DNA of 61,429 nucleotides from Polaromonas sp. YR568 (lineage in GTDB: Bacteria > Pseudomonadota > Gammaproteobacteria > Burkholderiales > Burkholderiaceae_C). The translations under genes were made by a program, and so were the position numbers. Under the pieces are notes generated by a model. It was given only the letters and a program-made list of their open reading frames with translations, searched no databases and was not told the origin of the DNA. Of the stretch, positions 1-8,912 are shown piece after piece. How positions within the stretch are numbered: the stretch's first letter is position 1; each line of letters starts with the position of its first letter. The stretch is from assembly GCA_945878995.1 (NCBI GenBank), contig CAMCUN010000014.1, positions 1 through 61,429 on the forward strand. The letters are read 5' to 3'.

Positions 1-70
1 GTTGGTGCGCCGCAGTGCAGCGCGAGCCCCTTCTCACCAACCCCTTGGCCTGGCCGAACTGCCTGGCTGA
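1..70 (+). CDS. possible 3' end of an upstream gene (lhaA expected)
   Basis: An open frame entering from the left edge ends at TGA 68-70, 37 bases before puhA. In related photosynthesis clusters the gene just before puhA is usually lhaA, an LH1 assembly factor of the PucC family. Only about 22 codons are visible and other frames are also open, so neither the frame nor the identity can be confirmed. Confidence 0.25.
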   Translation, partial: LVRRSAARAPSHQPLGLAELPG

Positions 71-107
71 GTTCAGCAATTCCCGTTCTGATTCAAGGAG
101 AACTTTT

Positions 108-869
108 ATGGAAACTGGCGCTATCACCCAATACGTCGATGTGGCTCAAATCGTGCTGTACCTTTTCTGGGCCTTTTTTGCGGGTCTGGTTTACTACCTA
201 TTGCGCGAAAACCACCGCGAAGGCTACCCTATGGATTCGGGCCGTGAAAACGGTCCCAAGATAGAAGGCTGGCCCCCTGTGCCCGAGCCCAAGGTCTACA
301 AAATGGCCGACGGCCGCGAGATGCTCAGTCCCGACCTGCGCCGCGAGGATGCTGATTTCTCAGCTCAGCCCACGCACCGCTGGAATGGCGCACCGCTGGA
401 GCCCGTGGGCAACCCGCTGCTCGCAGGTGTGGGTCCAGGCGCCTGGTCCAGGCGTGCTGATGAGCCCGACATGCTGCACCATGGCGGTGTCAAGATCGTT
501 CCTTTGCGCGTCACGCCAGAACATGGCGTGCACATGAAAGACATAGACCCGCGTGGTCTGCCTGTGCACGGCGCGGATGGCGAGTTGGCGGGTACCGTGG
601 TCGACCTCTGGGTTGACCAGGCTGAAATGCTCTTTCGCTATATTGAAGTGGCGCTGCCCAATGGCAAGGCCGTCTTGCTGCCCTTTAACTTTGCGTATGT
701 GAGCAAAAGCGCTGTGCGCGTCAAGGCGGTGCTGGCCTCGCAGTTTGTGCAAGTACCTCCGCTGCGCCACCCTGAGCAAGTCACCTTGCTCGAAGAAGAA
801 AAAATCATGGCCTACTACGGTGCGGGCATGTTGTACGCCACACCTGGCCGTCAGGAGCCGATGCTGTGA
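108..869 (+). CDS. puhA: photosynthetic reaction centre H subunit
   Basis: PuhA caps the cytoplasmic face of the type-2 reaction centre and helps proton delivery to the secondary quinone. The 253-residue protein has the classic layout: a short periplasmic N-terminus, one membrane helix at about residues 11-32, then a charged linker with GYP (39-41) and a cytoplasmic PRC-barrel-like domain from about 110 to 240. The ATG at 108 is chosen because AAGGAG lies at 95-100 and the protein then starts METGAITQY, as in the family. The frame is open further upstream, but that extension is not family-like. The stop overlaps the GTG start of puhB, so the two are translationally coupled. Confidence 0.96.
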   Translation: METGAITQYVDVAQIVLYLFWAFFAGLVYYLLRENHREGYPMDSGRENGPKIEGWPPVPEPKVYKMADGREMLSPDLRREDADFSAQPTHRWNGAPLEPVGNPLLAGVGPGAWSRRADEPDMLHHGGVKIVPLRVTPEHGVHMKDIDPRGLPVHGADGELAGTVVDLWVDQAEMLFRYIEVALPNGKAVLLPFNFAYVSKSAVRVKAVLASQFVQVPPLRHPEQVTLLEEEKIMAYYGAGMLYATPGRQEPML

Positions 870-1513
870 CGGTGCAACACGAGCACGAGTTCGAGGCCTC
901 CCCCGGGCTGCCCGAAAAGCTGCCTGCCAACGAGCATATTCTTTGGCAAGGCGCGCCTGACTGGTGGCAGTTGGCCGTGCATGCTCTGCATGTGAGGTCA
1001 TTGGCGTTTTACTTTGCCGGCATGATGGCCATACAGGCCGCCTTTTTGCAGGCTGACGGCCAGCCGCTGGTGCCCTCACTGGCCCTGAGCGCTGGCTTGG
1101 CCTGCCTGGCCCTTGGCCTGCTGGCCGCCACGGCCTGGTTCTCGGCCAGCACCACGCTCTATACCCTGACCAACCGCCGCATTGTCATGCGCATAGGCAT
1201 TGTGCTGACGCTGACCTTCAATTTGCCTCTGCGTCAGATTGCGGGTGCTTCCCTCAAGGCCCAAGGCGCGGGTTGTGGCGATATCGCCCTGGCTTTGAAA
1301 GGCTCTGACCGCATTGCCTGGGCTCACCTGTGGCCGCATGCCCGCCCTTGGGCGCTGCGTCGGCCCGAGCCTACGCTGCGCTGCGTTCCAGGCGCACAAG
1401 CTCTTTCAGCGCTGATTGTGCGCACCTGGAAAGAGGCCAACCCTGGTGTGAGTTTGGTCATGGACGAGGCTGCCTTGTCCTCGGCCCCCCAACACCACCC
1501 CGCCACCGTTTAA
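866..1513 (+). CDS. puhB: photosynthetic complex assembly protein PuhB
   Basis: PuhB is a membrane protein needed for efficient assembly of the reaction centre and LH1 in purple bacteria. The 215-residue product begins with a soluble segment containing LPANEHILWQG, has hydrophobic spans around 45-65 and 72-95, and then YTLTNRRIVMRIG, the strand pattern of bacterial PH-like domains found in PuhB. The start is GTG at 866, overlapping the puhA stop. The frame ends with TAA just before the puhC start. Its position between puhA and puhC supports the call. Confidence 0.92.
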   Translation: MTVQHEHEFEASPGLPEKLPANEHILWQGAPDWWQLAVHALHVRSLAFYFAGMMAIQAAFLQADGQPLVPSLALSAGLACLALGLLAATAWFSASTTLYTLTNRRIVMRIGIVLTLTFNLPLRQIAGASLKAQGAGCGDIALALKGSDRIAWAHLWPHARPWALRRPEPTLRCVPGAQALSALIVRTWKEANPGVSLVMDEAALSSAPQHHPATV

Positions 1514-1515
1514 CC

Positions 1516-2046
1516 ATGCAGCGCCGACCCTACACCACCTTGTCTGATGCCACCCGCATGTCGGTGGCGCCTGGCCTGCCGGGCACCCGCCCGTGGGTAG
1601 GCTGGCTGCTGCTCCTGATCGTGGCTTGTGCCCTGTTGGGCACAGCTTGGCAGCGCTTTGCTGGCGAGCCCCTGAACGATGAAGCCGGTCCCGTGCAGTG
1701 GCAACGCACATTGAATTTTGCAGACCGACCCAACGGCGACATTGCCGTGCTTGATGCCTCTAGCGGCCTAGAAGTGGCCTACTTTCAGGGCGAGCAAGGC
1801 TTTGTGCGTGGCGCCTTGCGCTCGCTGGCCCGCGAGCGCAGGCGCTCTGGTTTGGGGCCAGAGCAGCCGTTTGAATTGCTGGGCCACTCCAACGGCCGCA
1901 TCACGCTGCGCGACCCGGCCACTGGCATGCGTTTGAACCTTGAATCCTTTGGCCCCACCAACGCGGCCAATTTCTCTCGCCTTCAATCGGCCAGCCCTGC
2001 CGCACCGGCTACATTTGTGACGCCTGCTACCCAAGGAAAATCATGA
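1516..2046 (+). CDS. puhC: photosynthetic complex assembly protein PuhC
   Basis: PuhC is a single-pass membrane protein required for optimal LH1/reaction-centre assembly. The 176-residue product has a hydrophobic segment at about residues 31-49 ([16 protein letters not shown]) and a soluble remainder with [11 protein letters not shown] and [13 protein letters not shown], typical of PuhC. The ATG at 1516 is preferred over in-frame codons further upstream, which would run back into puhB. It lies 3 bases after the puhB stop. The TGA overlaps the acsF ATG (ATGA), which suggests one transcript puhABC-acsF. Confidence 0.88.
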   Translation: MQRRPYTTLSDATRMSVAPGLPGTRPWVGWLLLLIVACALLGTAWQRFAGEPLNDEAGPVQWQRTLNFADRPNGDIAVLDASSGLEVAYFQGEQGFVRGALRSLARERRRSGLGPEQPFELLGHSNGRITLRDPATGMRLNLESFGPTNAANFSRLQSASPAAPATFVTPATQGKS

Positions 2047-3158
2047 GCAATCCAACCACCACCCTGGACCACGACCCCTTGGCCCACCTGATGGACCGCA
2101 TCGAGAGTTCGGACGATGCGATTGCCAAAGCCAAGACCAACACCGTGCTGTCGCCGCGTTTTTACACCACCGACTTTGCTGCAATGGACCGCTTGGATGT
2201 GTCTTCCGTGCGCGCCGAATGGGACGTCATGATGAAAGAATACGAGGGTGACAACAACCACGACCACTTTCAGCGCGACGCGAGCTTTGCTGAGGAGGTG
2301 CGCACGCTCATGCCTCAGCTCTCGCCCGAGATGCGCCAAGAGTTTCTGGACTTTCTCGTCAGCTCGCTGACCTCCGAGTTCTCTGGCTGCATCCTCTATA
2401 ACGAGATCCGCAAGAACATCGCCAACCCCGACATCAAGCAGTTGATGACCTACATGGCGCGCGATGAATCGCGTCATGCCGGCTTCATCAACCAGTCGCT
2501 CAAGGACTTCAACTTAGGCATTGACCTGGGCAGCCTCAAGCGCACCAAGACCTACACCTATTTCAAGCCCAAGTACATTTTCTACGCGACCTACCTGTCC
2601 GAGAAAATCGGCTATGCGCGCTACATCACCATTTTCAGGCAGTTGGAGCGCCACCCTGACAAGCGTTTTCACCCCATCTTTCGATGGTTCGAGCGCTGGT
2701 GCAATGACGAATTTCGCCATGGCGAATCTTTTGCCCTCATCATGCGCGCCCAACCTGAACTGCTGCGCGGCGCCAACAAGCTTTGGATACGCTTTTTCAT
2801 TCTGGCGGTGTACGCCACCATGTACGTGCGCGACCACACCCGGCCGCTGCTGCATGAGGCCATGGGCCTGGACTCCAGCACCTACGACTACGAGGTCTTC
2901 CGCATCACTTCTGAGATCTGCCGGCAGGTATTCCCTATTGAGGTCGACATCGACAGCCCCGTGTTCCAGGCCTGCCTCAAGCGCCTGCTGCAACTGTCCA
3001 AGAAGAATGATCTGGCCAAGGCCCAGGGCGGCGTCTTGGGCAAGCTCAAGAGCGCAAGCTGTGCCGTGCAGGCGGCTCTGACCTTTGCTCGCCTTTATTT
3101 GGTGCCGGTCAAAAAGCAGGAACTGCCTGCCACTGTGCGCTGCGTGCCGGTCTGGTAA
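2043..3158 (+). CDS. acsF: Mg-protoporphyrin IX monomethyl ester oxidative cyclase
   Basis: AcsF is the di-iron enzyme that uses oxygen to form the isocyclic (E) ring of bacteriochlorophyll, converting Mg-protoporphyrin monomethyl ester to protochlorophyllide. The 371-residue protein is full length. It carries the two ExxH iron ligand motifs, DESRH at 141-145 and DEFRH at 222-226, with family signatures [13 protein letters not shown] and [16 protein letters not shown]. Its ATG overlaps the puhC stop. Placement inside the puh operon is usual for proteobacterial acsF. The oxygen-independent cyclase bchE is not in this window, so whether the organism has both cannot be judged here. Confidence 0.96.
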   Translation: MSNPTTTLDHDPLAHLMDRIESSDDAIAKAKTNTVLSPRFYTTDFAAMDRLDVSSVRAEWDVMMKEYEGDNNHDHFQRDASFAEEVRTLMPQLSPEMRQEFLDFLVSSLTSEFSGCILYNEIRKNIANPDIKQLMTYMARDESRHAGFINQSLKDFNLGIDLGSLKRTKTYTYFKPKYIFYATYLSEKIGYARYITIFRQLERHPDKRFHPIFRWFERWCNDEFRHGESFALIMRAQPELLRGANKLWIRFFILAVYATMYVRDHTRPLLHEAMGLDSSTYDYEVFRITSEICRQVFPIEVDIDSPVFQACLKRLLQLSKKNDLAKAQGGVLGKLKSASCAVQAALTFARLYLVPVKKQELPATVRCVPVW

Positions 3159-3200
3159 AGCCTTGACGCCTGGCATCTTCCACCCCACAAGCAGCCCAGC

Positions 3201-4025
3201 ATGATTGAGTTTTCAACTGGCATTCTGGCAGCTGTACTTTTTGCACTGTTGTGTTGGTGGCTGGGCACGGGCGTCATTCTTTGGCTGGTGCGCCTGCCCG
3301 TGGCCAGCTTCCGCTTTAGTTTGCCGGTTTTCTCAGTCCTTTTTTTGATGGGGCTGTGGGGCGCCCACACCAGCATGGACGCGAGCTCCCCAGACCGCGC
3401 TTACCTGGGCTTTGCCAGCGTGATCCTGATGTGGAGCTGGCACGAACTGGCTTTTCTTACCGGCCGTGTGACCGGCCCCCGGCGCGTTTCCTTGAGCCCT
3501 GGCGCGCGTGGATGGCCTCGCTTCGTTCAGGCCCTGCAGGTGTTGCTGCACCATGAGTTGGCACTGCTGGCCAATTTTTTATTGTTGCTGTGGCTGCAAA
3601 ATGACCAGCCTAACCACGTAGCCTTGTGCACCTTTGCGCTGCTCTGGTGCATGCGTTTCATGGCCAAAATGAACCTTTTTCTGGGTGTGCCCGAGGTGGG
3701 CGACCAGTACCTGCCGCGGCATCTGGCCTACCTGGGCAGCTACTTCAAACGCGGCCCGGCCAGCGCTTTTTTCTACCTCACCATGGGCGTGTCTAGTCTG
3801 ACCTGGGCTTGGTTGATCTGGCGGGCGCAAAGCGAAACGGTAGCTTCAATCACCGGTTGGACCCTGTTGGCGACCATGCTGGGCTTGGCCATTGTCGAGC
3901 ACGTGCTCATGGTGTTTCATGTGCCCATGCAGCGCCTGTGGGGCTGGGCCATGTCGCGAAGCCAACCGTCGAATGAGGCCATTTTGCCCGTTACATCAGT
4001 GGCTGCAAAGCCCGATCAAGCATGA
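3201..4025 (+). CDS. puhE: photosynthetic complex assembly protein PuhE
   Basis: PuhE is a polytopic membrane protein (DUF3623 family) of the puh cluster that modulates bacteriochlorophyll supply and complex assembly. The exact biochemical role is unknown. The 274-residue product has about seven hydrophobic spans and the conserved MWSWHELAFLTG and MRFMAKMNLFLGVPE segments. It starts 42 bases after acsF and its stop overlaps the crtI ATG (4022), so crtI is probably coupled to it. Confidence 0.9.
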   Translation: MIEFSTGILAAVLFALLCWWLGTGVILWLVRLPVASFRFSLPVFSVLFLMGLWGAHTSMDASSPDRAYLGFASVILMWSWHELAFLTGRVTGPRRVSLSPGARGWPRFVQALQVLLHHELALLANFLLLLWLQNDQPNHVALCTFALLWCMRFMAKMNLFLGVPEVGDQYLPRHLAYLGSYFKRGPASAFFYLTMGVSSLTWAWLIWRAQSETVASITGWTLLATMLGLAIVEHVLMVFHVPMQRLWGWAMSRSQPSNEAILPVTSVAAKPDQA

Positions 4026-5578
4026 ATGCCATCACCTCCCTTGAGCAACGCCAGTTGCTGTCTTGCCCGGATGACCAGCCCCACGCCATCGTCATTGGCA
4101 GCGGCTTTGGTGGCTTGGCTGCAGCCGTTCGCCTGCAGGCCAAAGGTTGGCGTGTCACCGTGCTTGAAAAGCTAGATGCGCCCGGCGGCCGCGCCTATGT
4201 GCACCACAGCCAAGGCCATGTGTTTGACGCCGGCCCCACCATCATCACCGTGCCTTACCTCTTTGAAGAGCTGTGGGCCTTGGCCGGCAAGCGCATGGCT
4301 GACGAGGTCAAACTCGTAGCCATGGACCCGTTCTACCGCATTCGCTATGACGACGGCGACCACTTTGACTACAGTGGTGACCCTGAACGCATGCTGGCCG
4401 AGGTGGCCCGCATCAGCCCCAGCGACGTGGCCGGCTACAAACGCTTCATGGCCGAGGCCGACCACTGCTATCGGCTGGGCTTTGAGGCCCTGGGCGACAA
4501 GGCCTTTGACACCGTGGGCGACTTGCTCAAGGCGGCGCCCGCCATTGTTCGCATGCGTGGCTGGCGCAGCCTGCACACCATGGTGGCGGCGCACATCAAG
4601 CACCCCAAACTGCGCATGGCCATGAGCTTGCAAAGCCTGCTGATTGGTGGCAACCCGTTTTCAGTGACCTGCGTTTACAGCCTCATTAACGCACTGGAGC
4701 GCCAATGGGGCGTGCACTGGGCCGAGGGTGGTACGGGCAGTCTGGTCAACGGGCTAGTGGGTCTGCTTGAAGGTTTGGGCGGCAGCCTGCGCTGCAACGC
4801 CGAGGTCAGGCGCATTGAGGTGGAAGGCGGCCGCGCGACTGGCGTCATGCTGGCCTCGGGGGAGCACCTGCCGGCTGACATCGTGGTCTCCAATGCCGAC
4901 ACCGCCTGGACCTACCGCAACCTCATTGAGCCCCAGCACCGCCGCCACTGGACCGACAAGCGCGTGGCCAAGGGGCGCTATTCCATGAGCTTGTTTGTCT
5001 GGTACTTTGGCACCCGCCGCCAGTACAAAGACGTGCCTCACCACATGATGCTGCTGGGTCCGCGTTACAAAGGCTTGCTCGAAGACATCTTCACCAAGCA
5101 CAAGCTGACACCAGACTTCAGCATGTATTTGCACCGACCCACCGCCACCGACCCCAGTATGGCGCCACCGGGCTGCGACACTTTTTATGTGTTGTCGCCT
5201 GTGCCCCACCTGGACAGCGGCACCGACTGGGCGAGCCAGGCCGAGCCCTACCGCCGCGCCATGGCCGAGGCGCTGGACCGCACTGTGCTGCCTGGCTTTG
5301 AAGCGGAGCTCACCACCACTTTTGTGACCACGCCGCAAGACTTCCACGACCGTCTTTTGTCCTACAAGGGTGCGGCCTTTGGACTGGAGCCCTTGCTGCT
5401 GCAAAGCGCTTGGTTCCGGCCACACAACCGCAGCGAGGACATTGAGCACCTCTACATGGTGGGCGCCAGCACCCACCCCGGTGCGGGCGTACCCGGTGTG
5501 CTGATGTCTGCCAAGGCACTCGACTCCGTGGTGCCCAGCGCAGCTGAGTTCATGCAGACCCAGGCCTTACAGGCTTAA
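4022..5578 (+). CDS. crtI: phytoene desaturase
   Basis: CrtI is an FAD-dependent desaturase that converts phytoene to neurosporene or lycopene at the membrane. The 518-residue protein has the N-terminal dinucleotide motif GSGFGG at 26-31 with the downstream acidic residue in VTVLEK, then DAPGGRAYV. Its C-terminal carotenoid-desaturase signature, GASTHPGAGVPGVLMSAKAL, ends about 20 residues before the end. The number of desaturation steps cannot be read from sequence, but the presence of crtA, C, D and F implies a spheroidene route through neurosporene. It overlaps puhE and is followed 21 bases later by crtB. Confidence 0.95.
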   Translation: MNAITSLEQRQLLSCPDDQPHAIVIGSGFGGLAAAVRLQAKGWRVTVLEKLDAPGGRAYVHHSQGHVFDAGPTIITVPYLFEELWALAGKRMADEVKLVAMDPFYRIRYDDGDHFDYSGDPERMLAEVARISPSDVAGYKRFMAEADHCYRLGFEALGDKAFDTVGDLLKAAPAIVRMRGWRSLHTMVAAHIKHPKLRMAMSLQSLLIGGNPFSVTCVYSLINALERQWGVHWAEGGTGSLVNGLVGLLEGLGGSLRCNAEVRRIEVEGGRATGVMLASGEHLPADIVVSNADTAWTYRNLIEPQHRRHWTDKRVAKGRYSMSLFVWYFGTRRQYKDVPHHMMLLGPRYKGLLEDIFTKHKLTPDFSMYLHRPTATDPSMAPPGCDTFYVLSPVPHLDSGTDWASQAEPYRRAMAEALDRTVLPGFEAELTTTFVTTPQDFHDRLLSYKGAAFGLEPLLLQSAWFRPHNRSEDIEHLYMVGASTHPGAGVPGVLMSAKALDSVVPSAAEFMQTQALQA

Positions 5579-5599
5579 ATCCACAGCGAGCCAAACCTT

Positions 5600-6730
5600 A
5601 TGCAGTTTGTCCCTGATTCCTCAGTAATTTTTTCCTTTGCCGACGCCAACAGCCCTGCGCAAGACTTGCGCTCATGCGTGCACCTCATGCGAGGTGGCTC
5701 TAAAACCTTTTTCGCCGCCAGCCGCCTGCTGCCCGCGCGCGTGCGCGATGCCAGCATTGCGCTGTATGCGTTTTGCCGCGTGGCCGACGACTTGGTTGAC
5801 GAAGGCGATGGCAGCACCGACAGCCTGGCCGTGTTGACCGAGCGGCTGGACGCCATTTATGCGGGTCACCCCCAAGACCTGGTCGAAGACCGTGCGCTGG
5901 CCGCCGTCGTGCAAATGCACCAGCTGCCCCGTCCCTTGCTGGACGCCTTGCTGGAGGGCTTTGCCTGGGATGCCCAAGACCGCCGCTACAACACCCTTGA
6001 AGAGGTGCAAGCTTACGCCGCCCGTGTGGCCGGCAGCGTGGGCGCCATGATGTGCTGGCTCATGGGCGTGCGCAGCCCCGAAGCCTTGGCCAGAGCCTGC
6101 GAGCTGGGTGTGGCCATGCAGCTGACCAATATTGCCCGCGACGTGGGCGCCGACGCCCGCATTGCCCGTGTCTATCTGCCGGGGGATTGGCTGCGCCAAG
6201 CTGGCATTGAGCCCATGGCCTGGCTGAAAAACCCCGAATGCAGCCCTGCGCTGCAAAGCGTGGTCGAGCGGCTGCTGCAAGAAGCCGATCGGCTGTACCA
6301 GCAAGCCAGCCAGGGCATTGCCGCCCTGCCTGCCGATTGTCGCCCGGCCATCATGGCCGCGCGCCTGATTTACGCCGAGATTGGCCAACAACTGCGCCGC
6401 GAGGGCATGGACCCGGTGGCCAGGCGGGCGGTGGTGGCGGGATCGCGCAAGGCCTGGCTGCTGGCCCGCGCCTGCGTGCAAGCGCGTTGGGTCAGACCTC
6501 AGCCCCAACAGTTGCCCTCTTTGCCGGCCACGGCTTACCTGGTGGCGCATTGCGCGCATGCAGCCGGACAGCTCAGCGCGTCAGGCGCGCGCTCAGCCCC
6601 GGGTGCGGCCACGCCTGCCAAGCGTCCCTTGGCCCAGCGCGCCGGCTGGATGATTGACTTGTTCGAGCGCCAAGAGCAGCTCCGGCGCGGGCGTGACAAC
6701 CGGAACTGGATGTCCAACGGCGTGCGCTGA
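5600..6730 (+). CDS. crtB: phytoene synthase
   Basis: CrtB condenses two geranylgeranyl diphosphates to phytoene. Both aspartate-rich motifs are present, VADDLVDEGD at 61-70 and NIARDVGADA at 177-186. The 376-residue ORF is somewhat longer than many bacterial CrtB. The extra length lies in the first 30 residues, which are not family-like, and in an Ala/Arg-rich tail after about 290. A later start near the Met at residue 30 (LMRGGSKTF) would match typical N-termini, but the ATG at 5600 is the first in the frame after crtI. It is the last gene before the interruption at 6731. Confidence 0.94.
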   Translation: MQFVPDSSVIFSFADANSPAQDLRSCVHLMRGGSKTFFAASRLLPARVRDASIALYAFCRVADDLVDEGDGSTDSLAVLTERLDAIYAGHPQDLVEDRALAAVVQMHQLPRPLLDALLEGFAWDAQDRRYNTLEEVQAYAARVAGSVGAMMCWLMGVRSPEALARACELGVAMQLTNIARDVGADARIARVYLPGDWLRQAGIEPMAWLKNPECSPALQSVVERLLQEADRLYQQASQGIAALPADCRPAIMAARLIYAEIGQQLRREGMDPVARRAVVAGSRKAWLLARACVQARWVRPQPQQLPSLPATAYLVAHCAHAAGQLSASGARSAPGAATPAKRPLAQRAGWMIDLFERQEQLRRGRDNRNWMSNGVR

Positions 6731-6993
6731 ACCAAGCAGTCAGCCCTTTGTGCGGCTTGCCTCAGGCCACAGAGTCTGCGGCCACACAGCGCATTGATCG
6801 GTGTTTTCAGACCTCGCGCTTGAGCGCTTGCTTGCCAGCCACAAGGCTTCCGGCTCCTTGCTGTTCCCTGGCCGGCTGGGCCGCACTTTGATCCCCACAC
6901 TGCGTACCCTGATGTTCATCAAGACTGCATGTCCAGCCACACTTGGGCATTCGGCCTGGCCATTGCCGGGTACAGACCCATGGTCTTGGTCCA

Positions 6994-7020
6994 TTGAATC
7001 TAAACCCGGCAGTTGGCCGC
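6994..7020. repeat. left copy of an imperfect 27-bp inverted repeat
   Basis: Begins TTGAATCTAAACCCGGCAG. It matches the reverse complement of 7213-7239 at 21 of 27 positions. The two copies enclose about 190 bases. This could be a remnant of an insertion-sequence end pair. Confidence 0.45.
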
Positions 7021-7145
7021 TTGCTTCCGCTTCAAACACTTGATGAATCAAGCACTTGCGCACACGACGATCTTCACCTCATGGGTGAAAGCGCTGCACG
7101 GCCGCAGGTCTGCCGCTTCAGGCCCCTGGCGTTGTTGCTCGCACC

Positions 7146-7166
7146 CCCCGGACAGGCAGTCCGGGG
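7146..7166. terminator. GC-rich hairpin, possible terminator remnant
   Basis: CCCCGGAC, loop AGGCA, GTCCGGGG: a perfect 8-bp stem. There is no U tract on either side, so factor-independent termination is uncertain. It lies between the two inverted repeat copies. Confidence 0.35.
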
Positions 7167-7212
7167 AGCACTCGCGCCTAGCCTTAAGACCTGCTTCGTC
7201 AGCCCCTAGTCC

Positions 7213-7239
7213 GCGCCCAATTGCCGGATTTAGGTTGAA
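7213..7239. repeat. right copy of an imperfect 27-bp inverted repeat
   Basis: Contains CAATTGCCGGATTTAGGTTG, the inverted partner of 6994-7020. See that entry. Confidence 0.45.
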
Positions 7240-7423
7240 GTGGCTGAGGCGGCGAACAAGCGCAAGTCTTCGCTTGACGCTTTGAAACACATGCTTAGAA
7301 TCAGTTTTTCTTTAAGCGGTAAATTTTTCCAGTCAGTGGAATTAAGGGCGGTCGAATCACCGATGTGGACCTTGTTCAAGCCAGTGTGAGCCAGTTCCCT
7401 CAGAGTTTTTACCTGCTTTTGTC

Positions 7424-8851
7424 ATGACTGAATCCGCCTCCATCAGCCGTCAATTTGCCCGTTGGGCCGCCGCATTGCGCTATGAAGACTTGCCCGCTGC
7501 CGTGCAAGACAAGGCCAGGGCCTTGTTGCTTCATGCCCTGACCGGCGGGCTGCTGGGTGCCAACACGCGCTCAGCCCAAGCGCTTGTTCTGAGCACTTTG
7601 CACGAGGAAGGCCGAGCAGATGGCGCGGCGGTGTTTCACACCACGCAGCGAGCCAGCCGCATAGGCGCGGCCTTTGCCAACTCGGAATTGATTCACGCGT
7701 CCTATCTGTTTGATTCCTACCGCATGCTCACGCACCCAGGGCCCGTGCTGGTTCCGGCGGCGCTGGCGCAGGCGGAGCTTGAGGGCCGCAGCGGCCATGA
7801 ACTGCTGCTGGCTTTGGTGGTGGGCTATGAGTTGGTGTGCCGCCTGTGCGATGACTTTATCCCCAGTACCGCCGCAAGGGGTTTCAGGCCCAGCCCCATT
7901 TTTGCCACCTTGGGCGCGGCACTGAGTTGCGGCATGCTCATGGGCTTGGACGAGGATGGCCTGGTCACCACCATTTCACTGGCCAGCCACTTTGCCAGCG
8001 GGCTCAATGAAGGACCGCGCGTGGGCACCAACGAGTTGCTGATCCACGAGCCGCAGGCCGCACGCAACGGGGTTTTTGCCGCCATGATGGCCAGAGCTGG
8101 GCACATCAAAGGTGCAGAAAGCACCCTCGAAGGCCGAGCCGGTTTTTACAACGCCTTCACGGGCAGCCACACCGGTGAGCTCAGCCACAGCTTCACCGGC
8201 AGCAAGCAGGCGGACATGGCCAGCATCACGCAGGGCTTGGGGCAGCACTACAAGATGCTGGACTTCATGTTCCGCCTCTACCCTTGTCCGGGCTACAACC
8301 AGCCCGTCATAGAGCTGATGGCGCAGATGCGCCAGCGCCACGGCCTGCAAGCCCAGGACATGGCACAGGTGCGCATTCACATGAACGCCATTGAGACCGT
8401 TTACCCCAGCCCCGCGTTTGCACGCCATGAAGACTGGCAGCAGCCTCGGGTGTGGGACTCGACGCACTACTTTGCCGCGCGCACCGCCGTGGCGGGGAGC
8501 TTTCCGGTGGCCAATGGCCTACCGCCGGGCGCACCCGACAGCGACCCCGATAAAGAAGCTCAGGCGCGTGCTTTCATGGCGCGCATCAAGCTGGTGCCAG
8601 AGCCGCAGCGGGCCATGTTCTCGCCGACCATTGCCATTGAACTGCAAAATGGAAAGGTGCTGCAAGACAGCCATCCTTATGAACGCATGGTCTGGAATTT
8701 CGATCAACTGCTCAGCCGTCTGCAGGCCTGCACGGGCGCCATGGAGGGCGGGCAAAAACAGCACGATGGTCTGGCCAGCTTGGTGCTGGGCCTTGATGGG
8801 CCGCAGACGCTGCAAGCCTTGGTGCGGCACATGCAGGGAGAAGCGGTGTGA
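7424..8851 (+). CDS. MmgE/PrpD family protein
   Basis: This 475-residue protein belongs to the MmgE/PrpD family, whose characterised members include 2-methylcitrate dehydratase and cis-aconitate decarboxylase. Family features visible are the N-terminal ARWAAALRYEDLPAAVQDKA helix, a histidine-containing GAAFANSELIHASYLFDS segment, and LRYPCPGYNQP-like sequence (FRLYPCPGYNQPVIELM) in the second half. The actual substrate cannot be inferred; many homologues next to tripartite-tricarboxylate binding proteins are uncharacterised. It begins a two-gene unit with the binding protein 61 bases downstream and is not related to photosynthesis. Confidence 0.85.
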   Translation: MTESASISRQFARWAAALRYEDLPAAVQDKARALLLHALTGGLLGANTRSAQALVLSTLHEEGRADGAAVFHTTQRASRIGAAFANSELIHASYLFDSYRMLTHPGPVLVPAALAQAELEGRSGHELLLALVVGYELVCRLCDDFIPSTAARGFRPSPIFATLGAALSCGMLMGLDEDGLVTTISLASHFASGLNEGPRVGTNELLIHEPQAARNGVFAAMMARAGHIKGAESTLEGRAGFYNAFTGSHTGELSHSFTGSKQADMASITQGLGQHYKMLDFMFRLYPCPGYNQPVIELMAQMRQRHGLQAQDMAQVRIHMNAIETVYPSPAFARHEDWQQPRVWDSTHYFAARTAVAGSFPVANGLPPGAPDSDPDKEAQARAFMARIKLVPEPQRAMFSPTIAIELQNGKVLQDSHPYERMVWNFDQLLSRLQACTGAMEGGQKQHDGLASLVLGLDGPQTLQALVRHMQGEAV

Positions 8852-8912
8852 GCCCCTGCGCTTGCGAACATTTTTGTCATACACACCTCATCACAACCAT
8901 CAGGAGACCGAC

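Larger units (their letters stand above)
6731..7423. other. gene-free stretch with decayed, repeat-bearing sequence
   Basis: No convincing gene lies in these 693 bases. All frames are short and none has a Shine-Dalgarno-supported start. The stretch contains an inverted pair of 27-bp imperfect repeats (6994-7020 and 7213-7239) and a perfect 8-bp hairpin at 7146-7166. It sits exactly where the photosynthesis cluster is interrupted by unrelated genes, so a mobile-element remnant is a reasonable reading, but no transposase can be recognised. Confidence 0.5.

Noticed and set aside
360..1079. 239-codon frame antisense to puhA/puhB
   Set aside because: Both sense genes have clear family features and coupled starts; the antisense frame has none.
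6740..7290. several 80-120-codon frames in the crtB-mmgE gap
   Set aside because: They overlap each other on both strands, lack ribosome-binding sites and have no domain; they are chance frames in repeat-derived sequence.
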